DNA of 64,000 bases from Micromussa lordhowensis (GCA_964020085.1 OZ026606.1:24655993-24719992); one strand, 5' to 3'. Shown: positions 1-12,410, counted from the stretch's first letter. Numbers and translations: made by a program. The notes: generated by a model from the sequence alone, not told the origin.

Positions 1-740
1 TGAAGGGAAAGACAAAACAACACTGTTAACTACATCGAGAGTACCGTTTAATCACTTCATTGATTTTGTCTGAAGCTCTGAAGTTAGTGTAAAGGGAAAG
101 AAACACTTAACCCAGTTAGCTATGATGTACCTCACCACAATGAATGTAATAGTATCACCACAATAGCGACAGAACGCGTACATCGCACGTAGGGTAATAT
201 TTTCCATCGTAAGTTTGCACTTATTAAACACGTTTTATGTGTCGTGTAAATTAAATCGGGAATCTGAGATTTTCAAGAAGCGCGAAATTATTGTTATTTA
301 TGCATTACATAAAGAAGCTACAGCGAGTGGAAACTTTACTTTTACTTTCCAATTGTATCATCTCAACATTAAACAAACACCGAAGTACCTTTTGTAGTCA
401 CGGCGCCACAATTTTGTTTTGCTTTCGTGCTTTTTTGTCTGTTGTTTTCCGTTTTTCAATTGTTTCGTGTATATTTGTTATTCTATTAGCTTTGCCAGTT
501 ATTTTCGGTTACGTAACATTTCATATTTTCGTGTCCATTTTTTCATGCATTGTTTCTATTGTTTGGTATAGCTTCTTCTACTGTAGTTTCCTTGTTGCCA
601 TTGTCATTATGTTTTAGTCGTCGTAGTCGCCACACAAATCTTGTAAGTTTCGCTATTTTTCCGTCATTTTTGCCTGTTTTATTTGTATTTCGTTTTGCTT
701 TCCTGTTCTGTATATTTAGCTTGTTTATGTGCGTTTGCTT
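1..740. other. 3' flank of the TPR-CHAT gene, no gene seen
   Basis: No convincing gene. The plus strand is T-rich and gives only short unrecognisable frames. On the minus strand this is the region downstream of the TPR-CHAT stop codon. A candidate poly(A) signal AATAAA lies at 678-683 (minus), about 60 bases past the stop, so the 3' UTR may be short. Nothing else is supported. Confidence 0.6.
678..683 (-). promoter_or_regulatory. Candidate polyadenylation signal AATAAA
   Basis: The plus strand reads TTTATT, giving AATAAA on the coding strand of the TPR-CHAT gene, about 58 bases after its TGA stop (741-743). Spacing suits a short 3' UTR. Assigned from motif and position only. Confidence 0.45.
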
Positions 741-3700
741 TCAGCGAATCGCTAGTAAAAAGTGGGATATCATTGACTTGTGGATTTCGATTACATCTTT
801 AGCTATATTGACGTTCATATAATCACCTTTAGCCAAGTCCAGGGTAACATCATCACCGATGAGTACAAATGGAGCCCAGTGCTTTACTTCGCTAAATTTC
901 TCAGACTCTCTCAGACACTTCATGGCTTGGTTCAGGGATTCACTGGCACTTCTTCCTTCCGCTAGGGGTAGATAAAAACTCTTCATGAACTCCAGAGTGG
1001 CTTCGTCATCAATTGCCCACAGGGACACAAGAACAGAACGAGCACCGGCTCCCAAGAAGGCTCGTGCAATGCCAACCACCCCCTCGGCCTTAATCTCACC
1101 ACGACCACTATGACAGCTGCTTAGCACAACAAGTCTTGCTCGCAATTGAACTCTCATCACATCACTCATTGTTAACATGAAGTCCTCCTGAACAGGGATC
1201 TGGGATGCTCGTGTAGGGTTAGGCGCCAAAGCAATTTCTCCTGTTTCGATTCTACCATGAGCTGCAATGTGCACCAGAGCAACTGAGGAGAGCCTCTTCA
1301 ACACGTCATCTTTTGTTGCTTCTTTTCCAGTGAGGGGAGAGGTGTTCAGTATTTTTCCAATCATTTCTACTTCCTCTTTAGCACATGGCAACTGGCATAG
1401 CTTTTCCCCGCAATAACGAACTTCTCCTAAGCACGGATCACCCACAAGCAGCGCTCCAGACTTCTTGTGGTAATCTGGTGAACAGTCTTTGATCAATTTC
1501 AAACTATTTATAGACGGAATGACCCGCATTCTGAAAGATTCGCTCAAATACCTTGAATTGGGATCCATGAATGCAGCATAAGGAGCCAAGCACAATGGAC
1601 CTTCGGGAACAAATATCAGCTCACTGCCATTAATCAAGTCTTTGATGGGGCTAATGACGACGTCATACCATGTTCTCAAAGGCTTGGTATCAAAGTGCGT
1701 GGGTTGGGATATGGTTTGATCGCTGGCTTTCTTTGACACATAGCTGCCACTTTTCCTATCCAATGAACGATCCTCGCATTTCACACCACTTCTGATACCA
1801 ATTTCCTCACGAACATGGTGAATTAAAGACTCTAACACAGTGGTCGCAGCAACCTTGGAGTTATTCTCGTTGATTTGTTTTCTTCTCAGTTGAACGTCTT
1901 TTCCATTTTGAATAACCCAGAAAATGATTTCTGTCTCATGAACTGCCATAAAGATTGTATTCAATGGCAGGCACCTTAATGTATCACAAGTAGGTTCTTC
2001 TGTTGTACGTGTTGTTTCAGTTTCAAACTTTAAATTCAGAAGACCTTTAAGAGCTTGTGCACGTCCTTGCTCAACAGCAAATAGAGCTTCAACTACTTTA
2101 CCTTGTTTTAACATAAGACGCCATAGCTTAGTGTAGGCAGAATCATTAATATTGCGATAGCTAATAGTCCACTCATCTTTACCTTCCAGATGCTGCCTAA
2201 CATCGTTGAATATTCTCACGCTAGAATGATAACAATCAAGAGCCCTCGATAGGGTTCCTTGAGACTCAAAGCTCGATCCAAGATTAAGAAACGATGTGGC
2301 CAACAAAACTTCATCTTTCACTTCTTTGGCAATTTTTAGACACCTTTTATGGTTCTCGATGGCTTTTTTGAAATCTCCAAGACTGTCATAAGCGTTCCCA
2401 AGATTGCCATACGACCTTCCCTCTCCAGCCCTGTCTCCCACGTCTTTGGCAATTTGTAGATAAAGTTCATGATACTCGATGGCTTTTTTGAAATCTCCAA
2501 GACTGTCATAAGCGTTGCCAAGATTGCCATACGACCTTCCCTCTCCAGCCCTGTCTCCCACTTCTTTGGCAATTTGTAGATGAAGTTCATGATACTCGAT
2601 GGCTTTTTTGAAATCTCCAAGACTTCTATAAGCGTTGCCAAGATTGCCATACGACCCACCCTCTCCAGCCCTGTCTCCCACTTCTTTGGCAATTTGTAGA
2701 TCAAGTTCATGATACTCGATGGCTTTTTTGAAATCTCCAAGACTTCTATAAGCGTTGCCAAGATTGCCATACGACCCACCCTCTCCAGCCCTGTCTCCCA
2801 CTTCTTTGGCAATTTGTAGGTCAAGTTCATGATACTCGATGGCTTTTTTGAAATCTCCAAGACTGCCATAAGCGTTGCCAAGATTGCCATACGACCCACC
2901 CTCTCCAGCCCTGTCCCCAACTTCTTTGGCAATTTGTAGATAAAGTTCATGATACTCGATGGCTTTTTTGAAATCTCCAAGACTGTCATAAGCGTTGCCA
3001 AGATTGCCATACGACCCACCCTCTCCAGCCCTGTCTCCCACTTCTTTGGCAATTTGTAGATCAAGTTCATGATACTCGATGGCTTTTTTGAAATCTCCAA
3101 GACTGTCATAAGCGTTTCCAAGATTGCCATACGACCTTCCCTCTCCAGCCCTGTCTCCCACTTCTTTGGCAATTTGTAGATTAAGTTCATGATACTCGAT
3201 GGCTTTTTTGAAATCTCCAAGACTTCTATAAGCGTTGCCAAGATTGCCATACGACCCACCCTCTCCAGCCCTGTCTCCCACTTCTTTGGCAATTTGTAGG
3301 TCAAGTTCATGATACTCGATGGCTTTTTTGAAATCTCCAAGACTGTCATAAGCGTTGCCAAGACTGCCATACGACCCACCCTCTCCAGCCCTGTCTCCCA
3401 CTTCTTTGGCAATTTGTAGATCAAGTTCATGATACTCGATGGCTTTTTTGAAATCTCCAAGACTGTCATAAGCGTTGCCAAGACTGCCATACGACCTTCC
3501 CTCTCCAGCCCTGTCTCCCACTTCTTTGGCAATTTGTAGATGAAGTTCATGATACTCGATGGCTTTTTTGAAATCTCCAAGACTTCTATAAGCGTTGCCA
3601 AGATTGCCATACGACCTTCCCTCTCCAGCCCTGTCTCCCACTTCTTTGGCAATTTGTAGATGAAGTTCATGATACTCGATGGCTTTTTTGAAATCTCCAA

Positions 3701-6659
3701 GACTTCTATAAGCGTTGCCAAGATTGCCATACGACCCACCCTCTCCAGCCCTGTCTCCCACTTCTTTGGCAATTTGTAGATCAAGTTCATGATACTCGAT
3801 GGCTTTTTTGAAATCTCCAAGACTGTCATAAGCGTTGCCAAGATTGCCATACGACCTTCCCTCTCCAGCCCTGTCTCCCACTTCTTTGGCAATTTGTAGA
3901 TGAAGTTCATGATACTCGATGGCTTTTTTGAAATCTCCAAGACTGTCATAAGCGTTGCCAAGATTGCCATACGACCCACCCTCTCCAGCCCTGTCTCCCA
4001 CTTCTTTGGCAATTTGTAGATCAAGTTCATGATACTCGATGGCTTTTTTGAAATCTCCAAGACTTCTATAAGCGTTGCCAAGATTGCCATACGACCTTCC
4101 CTCTCCAGCCCTGTCTCCCACTTCTTTGGCAATTTGTAGATGAAGTTCATGATACTCGATTGCTTTTTTGAAATCTCCAAGACCTCTATAAGCGTTGCCA
4201 AGATTGCCATACGACCCACCCTCTCCAGCCCTGTCTCCCACTTCTTTGGCAATTTGTAGATCAAGTTCATGATACTCGATGGCTTTTTTGAAATCTCCAA
4301 GACTGTCATAAGCGTTGCCAAGACTGCCATACGACCCACCCTCTCCAGCCCTGTCTCCCACTTCTTTGGCAATTTGTAGATCAAGTTCATGATACTCGAT
4401 GGCTTTTTTGAAATCTCCAAGACTGTCATAAGCGTTTCCAAGATTGCCATACGACCTTCCCTCTCCAGCCCTGTCTCCCACTTCTTTGGCAATTTGTAGA
4501 TGAAGTTCATGATACTCGATGGCTTTTTTGAAATCTCCAAGACTTCTATAAGCGTTGCCAAGATTGCCATACGACCCACCCTCTCCAGCCCTGTCTCCCA
4601 CTTCTTTGGCAATTTGTAGATCAAGTTCATGATACTCGATGGCTTTTTTGAAATCTCCAAGACTGTCATAAGCGTTGCCAAGATTGCCATACGACCTTCC
4701 CTCTCCAGCCCTGTCTCCCACTTCTTTGGCAATTTGTAGATGAAGTTCATGATACTCGATGGCTTTTTTGAAATCTCCAAGACTTCTATAAGCGTTGCCA
4801 AGATTGCCATACGACCCACCCTCTCCAGCCCTGTCTCCCACTTCTTTGGCAATTTGTAGATCAAGTTCATGATACTCGATGGCTTTTTTGAAATCTCCAA
4901 GACTGTCATAAGCGTTGCCAAGATTGCCATACGACCTTCCCTCTCCAGCCCTGTCTCCCACTTCTTTGGCAATTTGTAGATCAAGTTCATGATACTCGAT
5001 GGCTTTTTTGAAATCTCCAAGACTGTCATAAGCGTTGCCAAGACTGCCATACGACCTTCCCTCTCCAGCCCTGTCTCCCACTTCTTTGGCAATTTGTAGA
5101 TAAAGTTCATGATACTCGATGGCTTTTTTGAAATCTCCAAGACTTCTATAAGCGTTGCCAAGATTGCCATACGACCTTCCCTCTCCAGCCCTGTCTCCTA
5201 CTTCTTTGGCAATTTGTAGATGAAGTTCATGATACTCGATGGCTTTTTTGAAATCTCCAAGACTTCTATAAGCGTTGCCAAGATTGCCATACGACCCACC
5301 CTCTCCAGCCCTGTCTCTTACTTCTTTGGCAATTTGTAGATCAAGTTCATGATACTCGATGGCTTTTTTGAAATCTCCAAGACTTCTATAAGCGTTGCCA
5401 AGATTGCCATACGACCTTCCCTCTCCAGCCCTGTCTCCCACTTCTTTGGCAATTTGTAGATGAAGTTCATGATACTCGATGGCTTTTTTGAAATCTCCAA
5501 GACTTCTATAAGCGTTGCCAAGATTGCCATACGACCCACCCTCTCCAGCCCTGTCTCCCACTTCTTTGGCAATTTGTAGATCAAGTTCATGATACTCGAT
5601 GGCTTTTTTGAAATCTCCAAGACTGTCATAAGCGTTGCCAAGATTGCCATACGACCTTCCCTCTCCAGCCCTGTCTCCCACTTCTTTGGCAATTTGTAGA
5701 TGAAGTTCATGATACTCGATGGCTTTTTTGAAATCTCCAAGACTTCTATAAGCGTTGCCAAGATTGCCATACGACCCACCCTCTCCAGCCCTGTCTCTTA
5801 CTTCTTTGGCAATTTGTAGATAAAGTTCATGATACTCGATGGCTTTTTTGAAATCTCCAAGACTGTCATAAGCGTTGCCAAGATTGCCATACGACCTTCC
5901 CTCTCCAGCCCTGTCTCCCACTTCTTTGGCAATTTGTAGATGAAGTTCATGATACTCGATGGCTTTTTTGAAATCTCCAAGACTTCTATAAGCGTTGCCA
6001 AGATTGCCATACGACCCACCCTCTGCAGCCCTGTCTCCCACTTCTTTGGCAATTTGTAGATCAAGTTCATGATACTCGATGGCTTTTTTGAAATCTCCAA
6101 GACTGCTATAAGCGTTGCCAAGATTGCCATACGACCTTCCCTCTCCAGCCCTGTCTCCCACTTCTTTGGCAATTTGTAGATAAAGTTCATGATACTCGAT
6201 GGCTTTTTTGAAATCTCCAAGACTGCCATAAGCGTTGCCAAGATTGCCATACGACCCACCCTCTCCAGCCCTGTCCCCCACTTCTTTGGCAATTTGTAGA
6301 TAAAGTTCATGATACTCGATGGCTTTTTTGAAATCTCCAAGACTGTCATAAGCGTTGCCAAGATTGCCATACGACCCACCCTCTCCAGCCCTGTCTCCCA
6401 CTTCTTTGGCAATTTGTAGATCAAGTTCATGATACTCGATGGCTTTTTTGAAATCTCCAAGACTGTCATAAGCGTTGCCAAGATTGCCATACGACCCACC
6501 CTCTGCAGCCCTGTCTCCCACTTCTTTGGCAATTTTTAAATAAAGTTCATGATACTCGATGGCTTTTTTGAAATCTCCAAGACTTTGATAAGCGTTGCCA
6601 AGATTGCCATACGAATTTCCTTTTCCAGCCCTGTCTCCCACTTCTGAGTCCAATAGATG
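741..6659 (-). CDS. TPR-CHAT protein, last and largest exon (36 TPR units plus CHAT domain)
   Basis: This exon encodes about 1972 residues. It opens after a pyrimidine-containing acceptor (ending TTCTAG) at 6660-6661; an in-frame stop just upstream and a first methionine-like codon of TTG (6651-6653) show it is not a first exon. About 36 TPR units of exactly 40 residues (core [36 protein letters not shown]) come first, then a more diverged TPR, a linker, and a C-terminal CHAT domain. Counting from the TTG, the likely catalytic residues are His1799 ([12 protein letters not shown]) and Cys1847 ([12 protein letters not shown]), followed by [18 protein letters not shown] domains are caspase/separase-like proteases (clan CD). 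The architecture matches TTC28-like proteins of metazoans, which are expanded in cnidarians. Probably cytosolic: no signal peptide or membrane segment seen. The TPRs likely bind a protein partner; protease activity and substrate are inferred. Confidence 0.9.
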   Translation of the reverse strand, partial: HLLDSEVGDRAGKGNSYGNLGNAYQSLGDFKKAIEYHELYLKIAKEVGDRAAEGGSYGNLGNAYDSLGDFKKAIEYHELDLQIAKEVGDRAGEGGSYGNLGNAYDSLGDFKKAIEYHELYLQIAKEVGDRAGEGGSYGNLGNAYGSLGDFKKAIEYHELYLQIAKEVGDRAGEGRSYGNLGNAYSSLGDFKKAIEYHELDLQIAKEVGDRAAEGGSYGNLGNAYRSLGDFKKAIEYHELHLQIAKEVGDRAGEGRSYGNLGNAYDSLGDFKKAIEYHELYLQIAKEVRDRAGEGGSYGNLGNAYRSLGDFKKAIEYHELHLQIAKEVGDRAGEGRSYGNLGNAYDSLGDFKKAIEYHELDLQIAKEVGDRAGEGGSYGNLGNAYRSLGDFKKAIEYHELHLQIAKEVGDRAGEGRSYGNLGNAYRSLGDFKKAIEYHELDLQIAKEVRDRAGEGGSYGNLGNAYRSLGDFKKAIEYHELHLQIAKEVGDRAGEGRSYGNLGNAYRSLGDFKKAIEYHELYLQIAKEVGDRAGEGRSYGSLGNAYDSLGDFKKAIEYHELDLQIAKEVGDRAGEGRSYGNLGNAYDSLGDFKKAIEYHELDLQIAKEVGDRAGEGGSYGNLGNAYRSLGDFKKAIEYHELHLQIAKEVGDRAGEGRSYGNLGNAYDSLGDFKKAIEYHELDLQIAKEVGDRAGEGGSYGNLGNAYRSLGDFKKAIEYHELHLQIAKEVGDRAGEGRSYGNLGNAYDSLGDFKKAIEYHELDLQIAKEVGDRAGEGGSYGSLGNAYDSLGDFKKAIEYHELDLQIAKEVGDRAGEGGSYGNLGNAYRGLGDFKKAIEYHELHLQIAKEVGDRAGEGRSYGNLGNAYRSLGDFKKAIEYHELDLQIAKEVGDRAGEGGSYGNLGNAYDSLGDFKKAIEYHELHLQIAKEVGDRAGEGRSYGNLGNAYDSLGDFKKAIEYHELDLQIAKEVGDRAGEGGSYGNLGNAYRSLGDFKKAIEYHELHLQIAKEVGDRAGEGRSYGNLGNAYRSLGDFKKAIEYHELHLQIAKEVGDRAGEGRSYGSLGNAYDSLGDFKKAIEYHELDLQIAKEVGDRAGEGGSYGSLGNAYDSLGDFKKAIEYHELDLQIAKEVGDRAGEGGSYGNLGNAYRSLGDFKKAIEYHELNLQIAKEVGDRAGEGRSYGNLGNAYDSLGDFKKAIEYHELDLQIAKEVGDRAGEGGSYGNLGNAYDSLGDFKKAIEYHELYLQIAKEVGDRAGEGGSYGNLGNAYGSLGDFKKAIEYHELDLQIAKEVGDRAGEGGSYGNLGNAYRSLGDFKKAIEYHELDLQIAKEVGDRAGEGGSYGNLGNAYRSLGDFKKAIEYHELHLQIAKEVGDRAGEGRSYGNLGNAYDSLGDFKKAIEYHELYLQIAKDVGDRAGEGRSYGNLGNAYDSLGDFKKAIENHKRCLKIAKEVKDEVLLATSFLNLGSSFESQGTLSRALDCYHSSVRIFNDVRQHLEGKDEWTISYRNINDSAYTKLWRLMLKQGKVVEALFAVEQGRAQALKGLLNLKFETETTRTTEEPTCDTLRCLPLNTIFMAVHETEIIFWVIQNGKDVQLRRKQINENNSKVAATTVLESLIHHVREEIGIRSGVKCEDRSLDRKSGSYVSKKASDQTISQPTHFDTKPLRTWYDVVISPIKDLINGSELIFVPEGPLCLAPYAAFMDPNSRYLSESFRMRVIPSINSLKLIKDCSPDYHKKSGALLVGDPCLGEVRYCGEKLCQLPCAKEEVEMIGKILNTSPLTGKEATKDDVLKRLSSVALVHIAAHGRIETGEIALAPNPTRASQIPVQEDFMLTMSDVMRVQLRARLVVLSSCHSGRGEIKAEGVVGIARAFLGAGARSVLVSLWAIDDEATLEFMKSFYLPLAEGRSASESLNQAMKCLRESEKFSEVKHWAPFVLIGDDVTLDLAKGDYMNVNIAKDVIEIHKSMISHFLLAIR
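2341..6640 (-). repeat. 36 x 120-bp in-frame tandem repeat encoding TPR units
   Basis: The marker GGCTTTTTTGAAATCTCCAA (plus strand) recurs every 120 bases from 2361 to 6561, giving 36 units with no insertion or deletion over 4.2 kb (one copy, near 4161, has a single-base change). Units differ mainly at a few codons: the residue after NAY (D, R, G, S or Q), the residue after HEL (D, H, Y or N) and the last residue (R or G). Since 120 is a multiple of three, other frames are open too, which creates long spurious frames on the same strand. Confidence 0.97.
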
Positions 6660-6872
6660 CTAGAATCACAGAAATATAATTATGCTGACAATAATCTAAG
6701 GGCACTACCAATAAATATAGTCTTGTTCTTCTTAATGGTGGCACAATGCAAGGCTATTCGGTACTATCTACAACAGACTAGATGGTGAGTAGCGTAGCCA
6801 ATAAGAGCACGGTATTCATAATAGAATACTATTAGATAAACATATTAACAACAACAACAGCAACAACTTTAT

Positions 6873-7681
6873 TAAATTGCTATTATGATCAAATTTTTAC
6901 CCCTTAATTTTTTTGGTTAATCACATAGAATTCTACGAAAGATTAAAAACGCCGTTTACCGTTTACAAATATCTGCATTGGTTCAGGATATTTAAGTTTG
7001 AAAAATGAGTAAAATATGCAAATGAGATTACTGATGACGTGATACACTCAACCAAATACAACTAGCGCTATCTCGGTCAATTTGCAGCAGAAACCATTGA
7101 AACTTGGTAGGCCAACAGTTCTAAATGCAACACATCCACAGCTATAACAATTTCCGTTCCCATGGCAACCCACTCTTTTCCAGTCCCCTCTAGCCTGATA
7201 TCAATATTTTAGTGATTTTAAGCTTGGAAAACATTAAACAAGGCCATGAACTCAACGTAATGTGTTTATATGCTTGCTGGATTATGCAGATGAGGCACAA
7301 TTGGCAAATATCAATATAGGCCCCTAAAAGTGGTCAGAAAAGTCTTTAATATTGTGGAGGTCTGGAACCTAGCATGTTGCCATGGCAATTGTTAAGCTCA
7401 TTCATATTGCACAGCACCTCTAGTAGAATCTTACTGTAAAAATTCAAACATTTATTATACAAATTGACTGAGATATCCTTGTTTATCATATTTGATCAAA
7501 ATGCGGTTGAGTGTATGACGTCATCACTTGGCTAATTTGCATATTTTAAAAACTTGAATATCTCTGGAACGAAAAGAGATATTTCAAAACAGTAAACAGC
7601 ATTTGTACTGTAGACTTCTTGTTTATGTCTTAAAATAGCTCAGATTTTAAACCTGCGATTTTCGTTATAGTGGCACTTTAA
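6873..7681. mobile_element. MITE-like element with ~190-bp imperfect inverted ends, in the intron before the TPR exon
   Basis: The ends are imperfect inverted repeats: the left arm has the motifs GCCGTTTACCGTTTAC, ATATGCAAATGAG and TACACTCAACC, mirrored at about 7500-7680 (GTAAACAGC, CTAATTTGCATAT, GGTTGAGTGTA). There is no open frame of note and no transposase. It fills most of the intron 6660-7907. The remaining intron (6660-6872 and 7682-7907) shows nothing recognisable. Confidence 0.6.
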
Positions 7682-7907
7682 ACCAAATACTAGTTAGTGG
7701 ATGGCCTACCCCTACATGTAAATTCTCTTTGCGTCCTCATTGCGGCAACAGCTTGTGCTAGCTCTGTGTTTCTGGTGAGTTGCAGAAATACACCTTTTTA
7801 CGCGCACTTTCTAACAGGATGTTTTTTGAGCATCATGTATCAAGTCCGGCATTATTTGATCTTTCCTTTCAAAGCTGAGAATTTATGTTCCTTTTAGCAT
7901 TACTTAC

Positions 7908-8018
7908 TTGGCCCTTCACAGAGTGAGTTTCAGGATTGCACTTTGCTTCTTGAAAGGTAATTCGATCACCAACACACCTGGCTTGTAAATCTAGTAATGT
8001 CTTGCTAGTCTTGTCAAT
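7908..8018 (-). CDS. TPR-CHAT gene, exon 5 (inferred)
   Basis: A 111-base exon, exactly 37 codons, between an acceptor ending CCTGAGCAG and a consensus donor GTAAGTA. It starts IDKTSKTLLDLQARCVGD, which follows naturally after GLA of the previous exon: related cnidarian proteins read GLAIDK-type sequence here. It ends phase 0, matching the phase-0 acceptor of the large TPR exon. An alternative acceptor three bases upstream would add one Gln. Not confirmed by transcript. Confidence 0.75.
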
Positions 8019-8647
8019 CTGCTCAGGTTTAAGGCACATGACATTACTTTGTACCGAGGACCTTGCAAAAACACATATTTTAATATGGCATTGAAATTCA
8101 TTTAATTCCTTACATTTAAAATGCCAAAACCTAATCTATTATTGCTAACTGAAAGTAAGTAAGTAACGAAGGAGCGAGAGAAGAAATAACTGCAAATTAG
8201 TACACCTAACAGGTGCAGAATGCTTTACAGCCCCACGAATGCCTGACAATTTGTGATTTGATTGTGAGGATCAAAGAGGATATTACTGCTTTTGAAACCC
8301 TCGCACAAGATTTTCACAATTAACGCTTGGGCAAATGCCGGCCCTCTCGCGGAACACTCTGATCCGCAGAATACTCTGATCAGCGGAATTACCACAAACA
8401 TTTTTTCATCTTAACGACTGACGACTAACTGACCGAGTGGGTGATTTTTTTTATATAACTCCCCCTGGCTACGCTATCAATCATTAAAATCATTCCTATA
8501 AGTCGGAGGGAGTTGCCCATTTCTGCTGCGATTAAAAGACACTCTGAAAGCAATGTTTTGTGGTAAATAGCCCAAGGCTCTAACTAACATGTTGGTTCCT
8601 TTTCACAGCTCGTAGAGAACATGAAAAATTGATGTTATAAAGGATAC

Positions 8648-8715
8648 TGCCAACCCCTTCTCGCACCACGATAAGGCGTCTTCATAACACTGTAGCTGCT
8701 CACAAGCACTTGCTC
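8648..8715 (-). CDS. TPR-CHAT gene, exon 4 (inferred)
   Basis: A 68-base exon that encodes ASACEQLQCYEDALSWCEKG plus LA, a TPR helix pair. The acceptor ends TTTTGAAG and leaves two bases (GA), which complete the single G left by exon 3 to make Gly. The donor is GTATCC at phase 0. The phase match on both sides and the TPR consensus (ACEQL, EDALSWCEKGL) are the evidence. Reading past the donor meets a stop within about 12 codons. Confidence 0.8.
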
Positions 8716-9140
8716 CTTCAAAATACCAAAATATTACAAGTATTATGAAGGTGAAAACAGTCCAAGCCACGTTTATTCTTGTAATTAACCCTTAACAACC
8801 CAGTTACACAAATTTGCGTAGAAAAATACTGCCTAACAGAGAGCTTTAGAACTACATTTTGGTAAAGGCTGAGCACTGAAAACGTTTGAGATGTTTGCTG
8901 AATACTCCCTTGTTTTAATCCAGCTTCTGACATATGTGGGACGGGCTGCAGGAGAAATGTCAAAGTAGCTGTGGAACTTGCTGAGAACGGCGACACTGTG
9001 CTGTGAAAATTTAACTGATCAAAGATTTACGATCCTCGCCTGTCCGATCGATGACATCTGAAGACTTTGAGTCGCAAGAGCTCGATACGATTGGCTTTCA
9101 ACTCTAGCATTTTATAAATCACTCAAGTCAAGGATTTTAC

Positions 9141-9218
9141 CTGTTTCTATGGCTCTCATCAAAGTTGGTTCCAACTTGACGGCAGCTGTTGCATCATTCA
9201 GGGCCTCGTGGAAATTTC
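9141..9218 (-). CDS. TPR-CHAT gene, exon 3 (inferred)
   Basis: A 78-base exon encoding NFHEALNDATAAVKLEPTLM followed by RAIET, the second helix of a classical TPR with the family KLEPT(L/F)xxAI ending. The acceptor ends TTAATCAG, the donor is GTAAAA. It takes one base from exon 2 (making Gly in YYHLGNF) and leaves one base for exon 4, so the phases interlock. Too short to be found by frame length alone. Confidence 0.82.
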
Positions 9219-11321
9219 CTGATTAAGAGAGTTGAAATAAACGTTTCAGTACAGAAGAACCAGTAGCGAAAAAGTAAAAGCGATAAAAGCTCACGAGGTT
9301 CAAGAGATATCTAAAGAGCTTGTTTTTCTTTAATGTTCAGTACTCCTCCAAAAGCATGTTGTGGGGAATTCGAATCTGTCGAACCATTGGATGATGGCCG
9401 AATGAATCTCGAATAAATGAATAACAAGGCCAGCAGTACAGTACACAACACACTTTTTAATCCACGTTAAATCCTTGCACTTGCGCATTACAAACATGAC
9501 ATCATCATGTTACGTAACTATATAACACAAACAATCGACCATTAGAGAATAAAATTCTACGCGTTTTAAATCAGGTTTATTACTGAAACTGGAACGATGC
9601 TCCACCAACATAGCAAATTAAAACAGAAACAAAGAGTAAATTAAGACAAAACAGCAGAACACTGAAGTTTGGATAAACAGAGCGCGGAGCGAGCTGAATT
9701 GCAATCTCTGTCAAAAGTCGTCTAAGATCGATGACAGGAACATGCCAAATATAAATAGACTTGACATATTCTTCAGCATCATCAACAATCATCTCTTTAT
9801 TTTCACCACTACATTTACTGATTCTGATTGGCTATAACTGATCACGGACTCGACAGACCTCGTCCACCGGGGGGAGCACTGGCTGGTGGCCTTGGCAAAA
9901 ACTGATCACGCCAGATGATCTTGCGCGGGCACTATCAGGTGATAGCAGTTGCCTGCTCGGAGAGGTAGCTCACAAAACGCAGCTTCCTTATTCAATTTTT
10001 TTTATGATAACAAAAAAACAGTTTGCGCTTCCGTGTGGATTTAAATCTGTTTGAAGAAGTACATTTTAGGCTGAAAACTGCGATGAACTATGATACAGTA
10101 AAACAACAATCGAGTGCAAATATGTTTAAGAAATTGAAGAAAAGATTATCTTTTTATATTTCCAGTGCTTCGCACGTATTTGCGACTTCCGAAATATTTT
10201 CTGGGAAACATTTAAGAGAAAAGAGTGTTTATGTCTTGGGCCTTTTTGGCTGGTAGTTGCCCTGGGAAATTTCATATTTGAAAAAAATTCTTGCAAGCGG
10301 TCACGCTTCGTTCTTGGACTAATATTCTTTTAGAAAGGCATATTTTTATTCCAAGGCAACATAATTCATCTCCGTACAATGCTCTACCTTGAACGTTTGT
10401 TTCTCACACTGCTAGATTTTCAGCAGAATAGTTAAATTTTGTTAATGACAGTTTACAGAGCTACATTTACCTCGAGAGACAATAACACTAACGAAGACCA
10501 TGGAATGTTGGGAACAGCTTTACCCTTTGAAACAGTTCAGAAGTACATTTTACGATAACTGCAGAAATTCTCGCACGCTCATTGGCTAATTTTTATCATC
10601 AATATGCGGACAGACACATGAATTTGAATTCGTGCGACGCGTCAGCGAGCGAGAGCGGGCAATTCGACCATTTGTTATCGTAAAAAACAAATTGATGTCG
10701 GTTTTTAATGAGTCTGTCCTGTTATTGACAATGAATTTCGTCATCACGTTGTCAAAGTAGTCTGCGGATCCACAGCTACTTTGACGATGTGATGACGAAA
10801 TTTATGATCAATAACAGGACAGACGCATGAAAAACTGACGTCAATTTGTTAAATAGACCACTTAAGCTTGGCCGGTTTATTGCCCCATGTCAGACCATGT
10901 GATGACCATGTGATGTGATGATACTCTTGAGAATTCTTGCTTTCAAATTTTCAGATAGTCGTGTGTAAATGAATGAATAATTGGTAAATGGGTAAATGAA
11001 AAATTATCTAGAGAATATCACGTGGTCTGAAATGGGAAAACAAATCGCCCAAGCTAAAGAGGTCTATTCTAATTGCAAACTACTACAAATTCAACAATCT
11101 GCTGGTTGGCTGAGCTATCGTACACTATTGCAACAATTACGTTCTCTGTTGTCAATGGCCTATTGGCTGACAGTTGCCCCCGGAAGTAAGTTCTCCAATG
11201 TCATCTGTTCGAATGACATTTTCCATTGTTATTATCATTGAAAGGCTGAACGCAAAGAAAGTAACAATTAATTTCTTCTGATTGGTGGATAAATTTGAAC
11301 ATTAAAAGATCAAAATTTTAC
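9219..11321. other. Intron 2 of the TPR-CHAT gene, with two hairpins
   Basis: No coding exon recognised. From about 10224 onward the sequence is shared with the copy starting near 28629. A private insertion (about 10436-10935) contains two fold-back structures. The rest is unremarkable AT-rich intron; short frames here show no family features. Confidence 0.6.
10688..10848. repeat. Near-perfect 73-bp fold-back hairpin
   Basis: Arms 10688-10760 and 10776-10848 are complementary apart from a few mismatches, around a 15-base loop (TCTGCGGATCCACAG). A smaller outer hairpin (TTTTACGATAAC at about 10551 and GTTATCGTAAAA at about 10675) lies to its left. Absent from the second copy of this segment (28.8 kb), so it is an insertion, probably a fold-back MITE. 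Confidence 0.85.
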
Positions 11322-11480
11322 CGAGATGGTAATAAGCTGTGGCCCTGTTGCTGTACAGCTTGGCATTTAGTCGGACATCCTTACAGTTCACTTCGATTCC
11401 CTCCGTGTAGAAGTATATCGCATAACAAACTTCTTTTGTGAATTCTTTGTCACCTTCTTCCTGATACACTTCTGCTATCG
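11322..11480 (-). CDS. TPR-CHAT gene, exon 2 (inferred)
   Basis: A 159-base exon with a strong acceptor (TTGCTTTTTCAG) and donor GTAAAA. It encodes IAEVYQEEGDKEFTKEVCYA followed by IYFYTEGIEVNCKD and LYSNRATAYYHLG: the first TPR of the protein, with the classic YSNRATAYYHLG helix. It needs one base from the upstream exon and gives one to exon 3. An intact second copy lies at 29546-29704. Confidence 0.85.
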
Positions 11481-12410
11481 CTGAAAAAGCAAAACTGATT
11501 TTAATAGTAACTTATGCGATTAAGCATTGTTTAATTTGTTTCCCTTACATTGTTCATTTTCTTGCAAAGTAACCCAGGCCTCGTGCGCCACCCTGGCGCA
11601 CGGAGTTAGGTGAAGGTGAGGTGAACACAGCTAACATTATGTATTACTTGTTTTTATAGCGTAGCCTGATTTAACCCTAAAACACAGGTCTAAATCAAAT
11701 GGCATTTAAATTTTTTTATATTCTTTTCACTTCGGATTGCAGTAGTTACAATGTTTAACTAAATATCATTCTGTAAGTATTTATCAAAAGGCCCTTCAGG
11801 CTACCCCAGGCTTGTTACACTACAACGTGCTGGAAGATAAAAGTGTTGGAGATGAAGAGTTGTTTGTATCTCGGAGAAGCTTTACATTTAAACCCAGCGG
11901 GTAATGATTTTCTCTTTTTAGAAATAAAAATAAGATATCAAATCACTGATTAATGACCTGATATGGTCAGCTTTTGGGTAGAATTAGAATTCAGTTATTA
12001 CTTAATCAGACCTTTTTGGTACGCTTCAGCTTCGGCGATATGGCAAGTTCGTGTAACGATGTTATGATGTCATAGGCCATTCGGGCTTGCGCAGTAGAAT
12101 GAGATGTATCCCTGAGGTAGTTGTTGTACTGATTACGGCTAGTAATGGCGGGCTATGAGCTTTTTTAAAACCGTTGTGTTATCATCGTTTGGTCTAGTTT
12201 AGAAACCTCAGACTACACAACAGTTCGTTTTCAACAATATATGTTTGTTTGGTTACCCCTGAGTTTCCCTCAACGACCCAACCGCTGACCGTGGTGCTGG
12301 GTTCGTCGACCATGGCTCAAAATACCACCAAAACTAGCCCACCAGTGACGATTTGGTGTAAAATTAATGGTGTATTAGATAATAAACTAAATGACAGTTA
12401 CTTCTCTCAC
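11481..12410. other. Intron 1b of the TPR-CHAT gene
   Basis: No gene seen. Nearly identical to 29705-30630 in the second copy. It contains a short palindrome around GTGCGCCACCCTGGCGCAC (about 11585). In the second copy a LINE is inserted near the equivalent of 12370. Confidence 0.5.

Noticed and set aside
215..965. Hydrophobic plus-strand frames near the window start
   Set aside because: T-rich sequence gives Phe/Leu/Val-rich translations; overlapping frames, no start context or homology.
2336..6532. Long alternative minus-strand frames (944, 153 and 244 codons) with repeats such as [19 protein letters not shown]
   Set aside because: They are another reading frame of the 120-bp TPR repeat, open only because the unit is a multiple of three and lacks stops. 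The TPR frame has the domain match and the CHAT continuation.
2341..6640. CRISPR-like array
   Set aside because: Repeats are contiguous coding units without spacers.
6547..6744. 65-codon minus-strand frame at the 5' end of the TPR exon
   Set aside because: It runs through the inferred acceptor and out of the TPR frame; no domain.
8718..8996. 92-codon minus-strand frame
   Set aside because: No domain, and the true exon here (8648-8715) is in a different place and phase.
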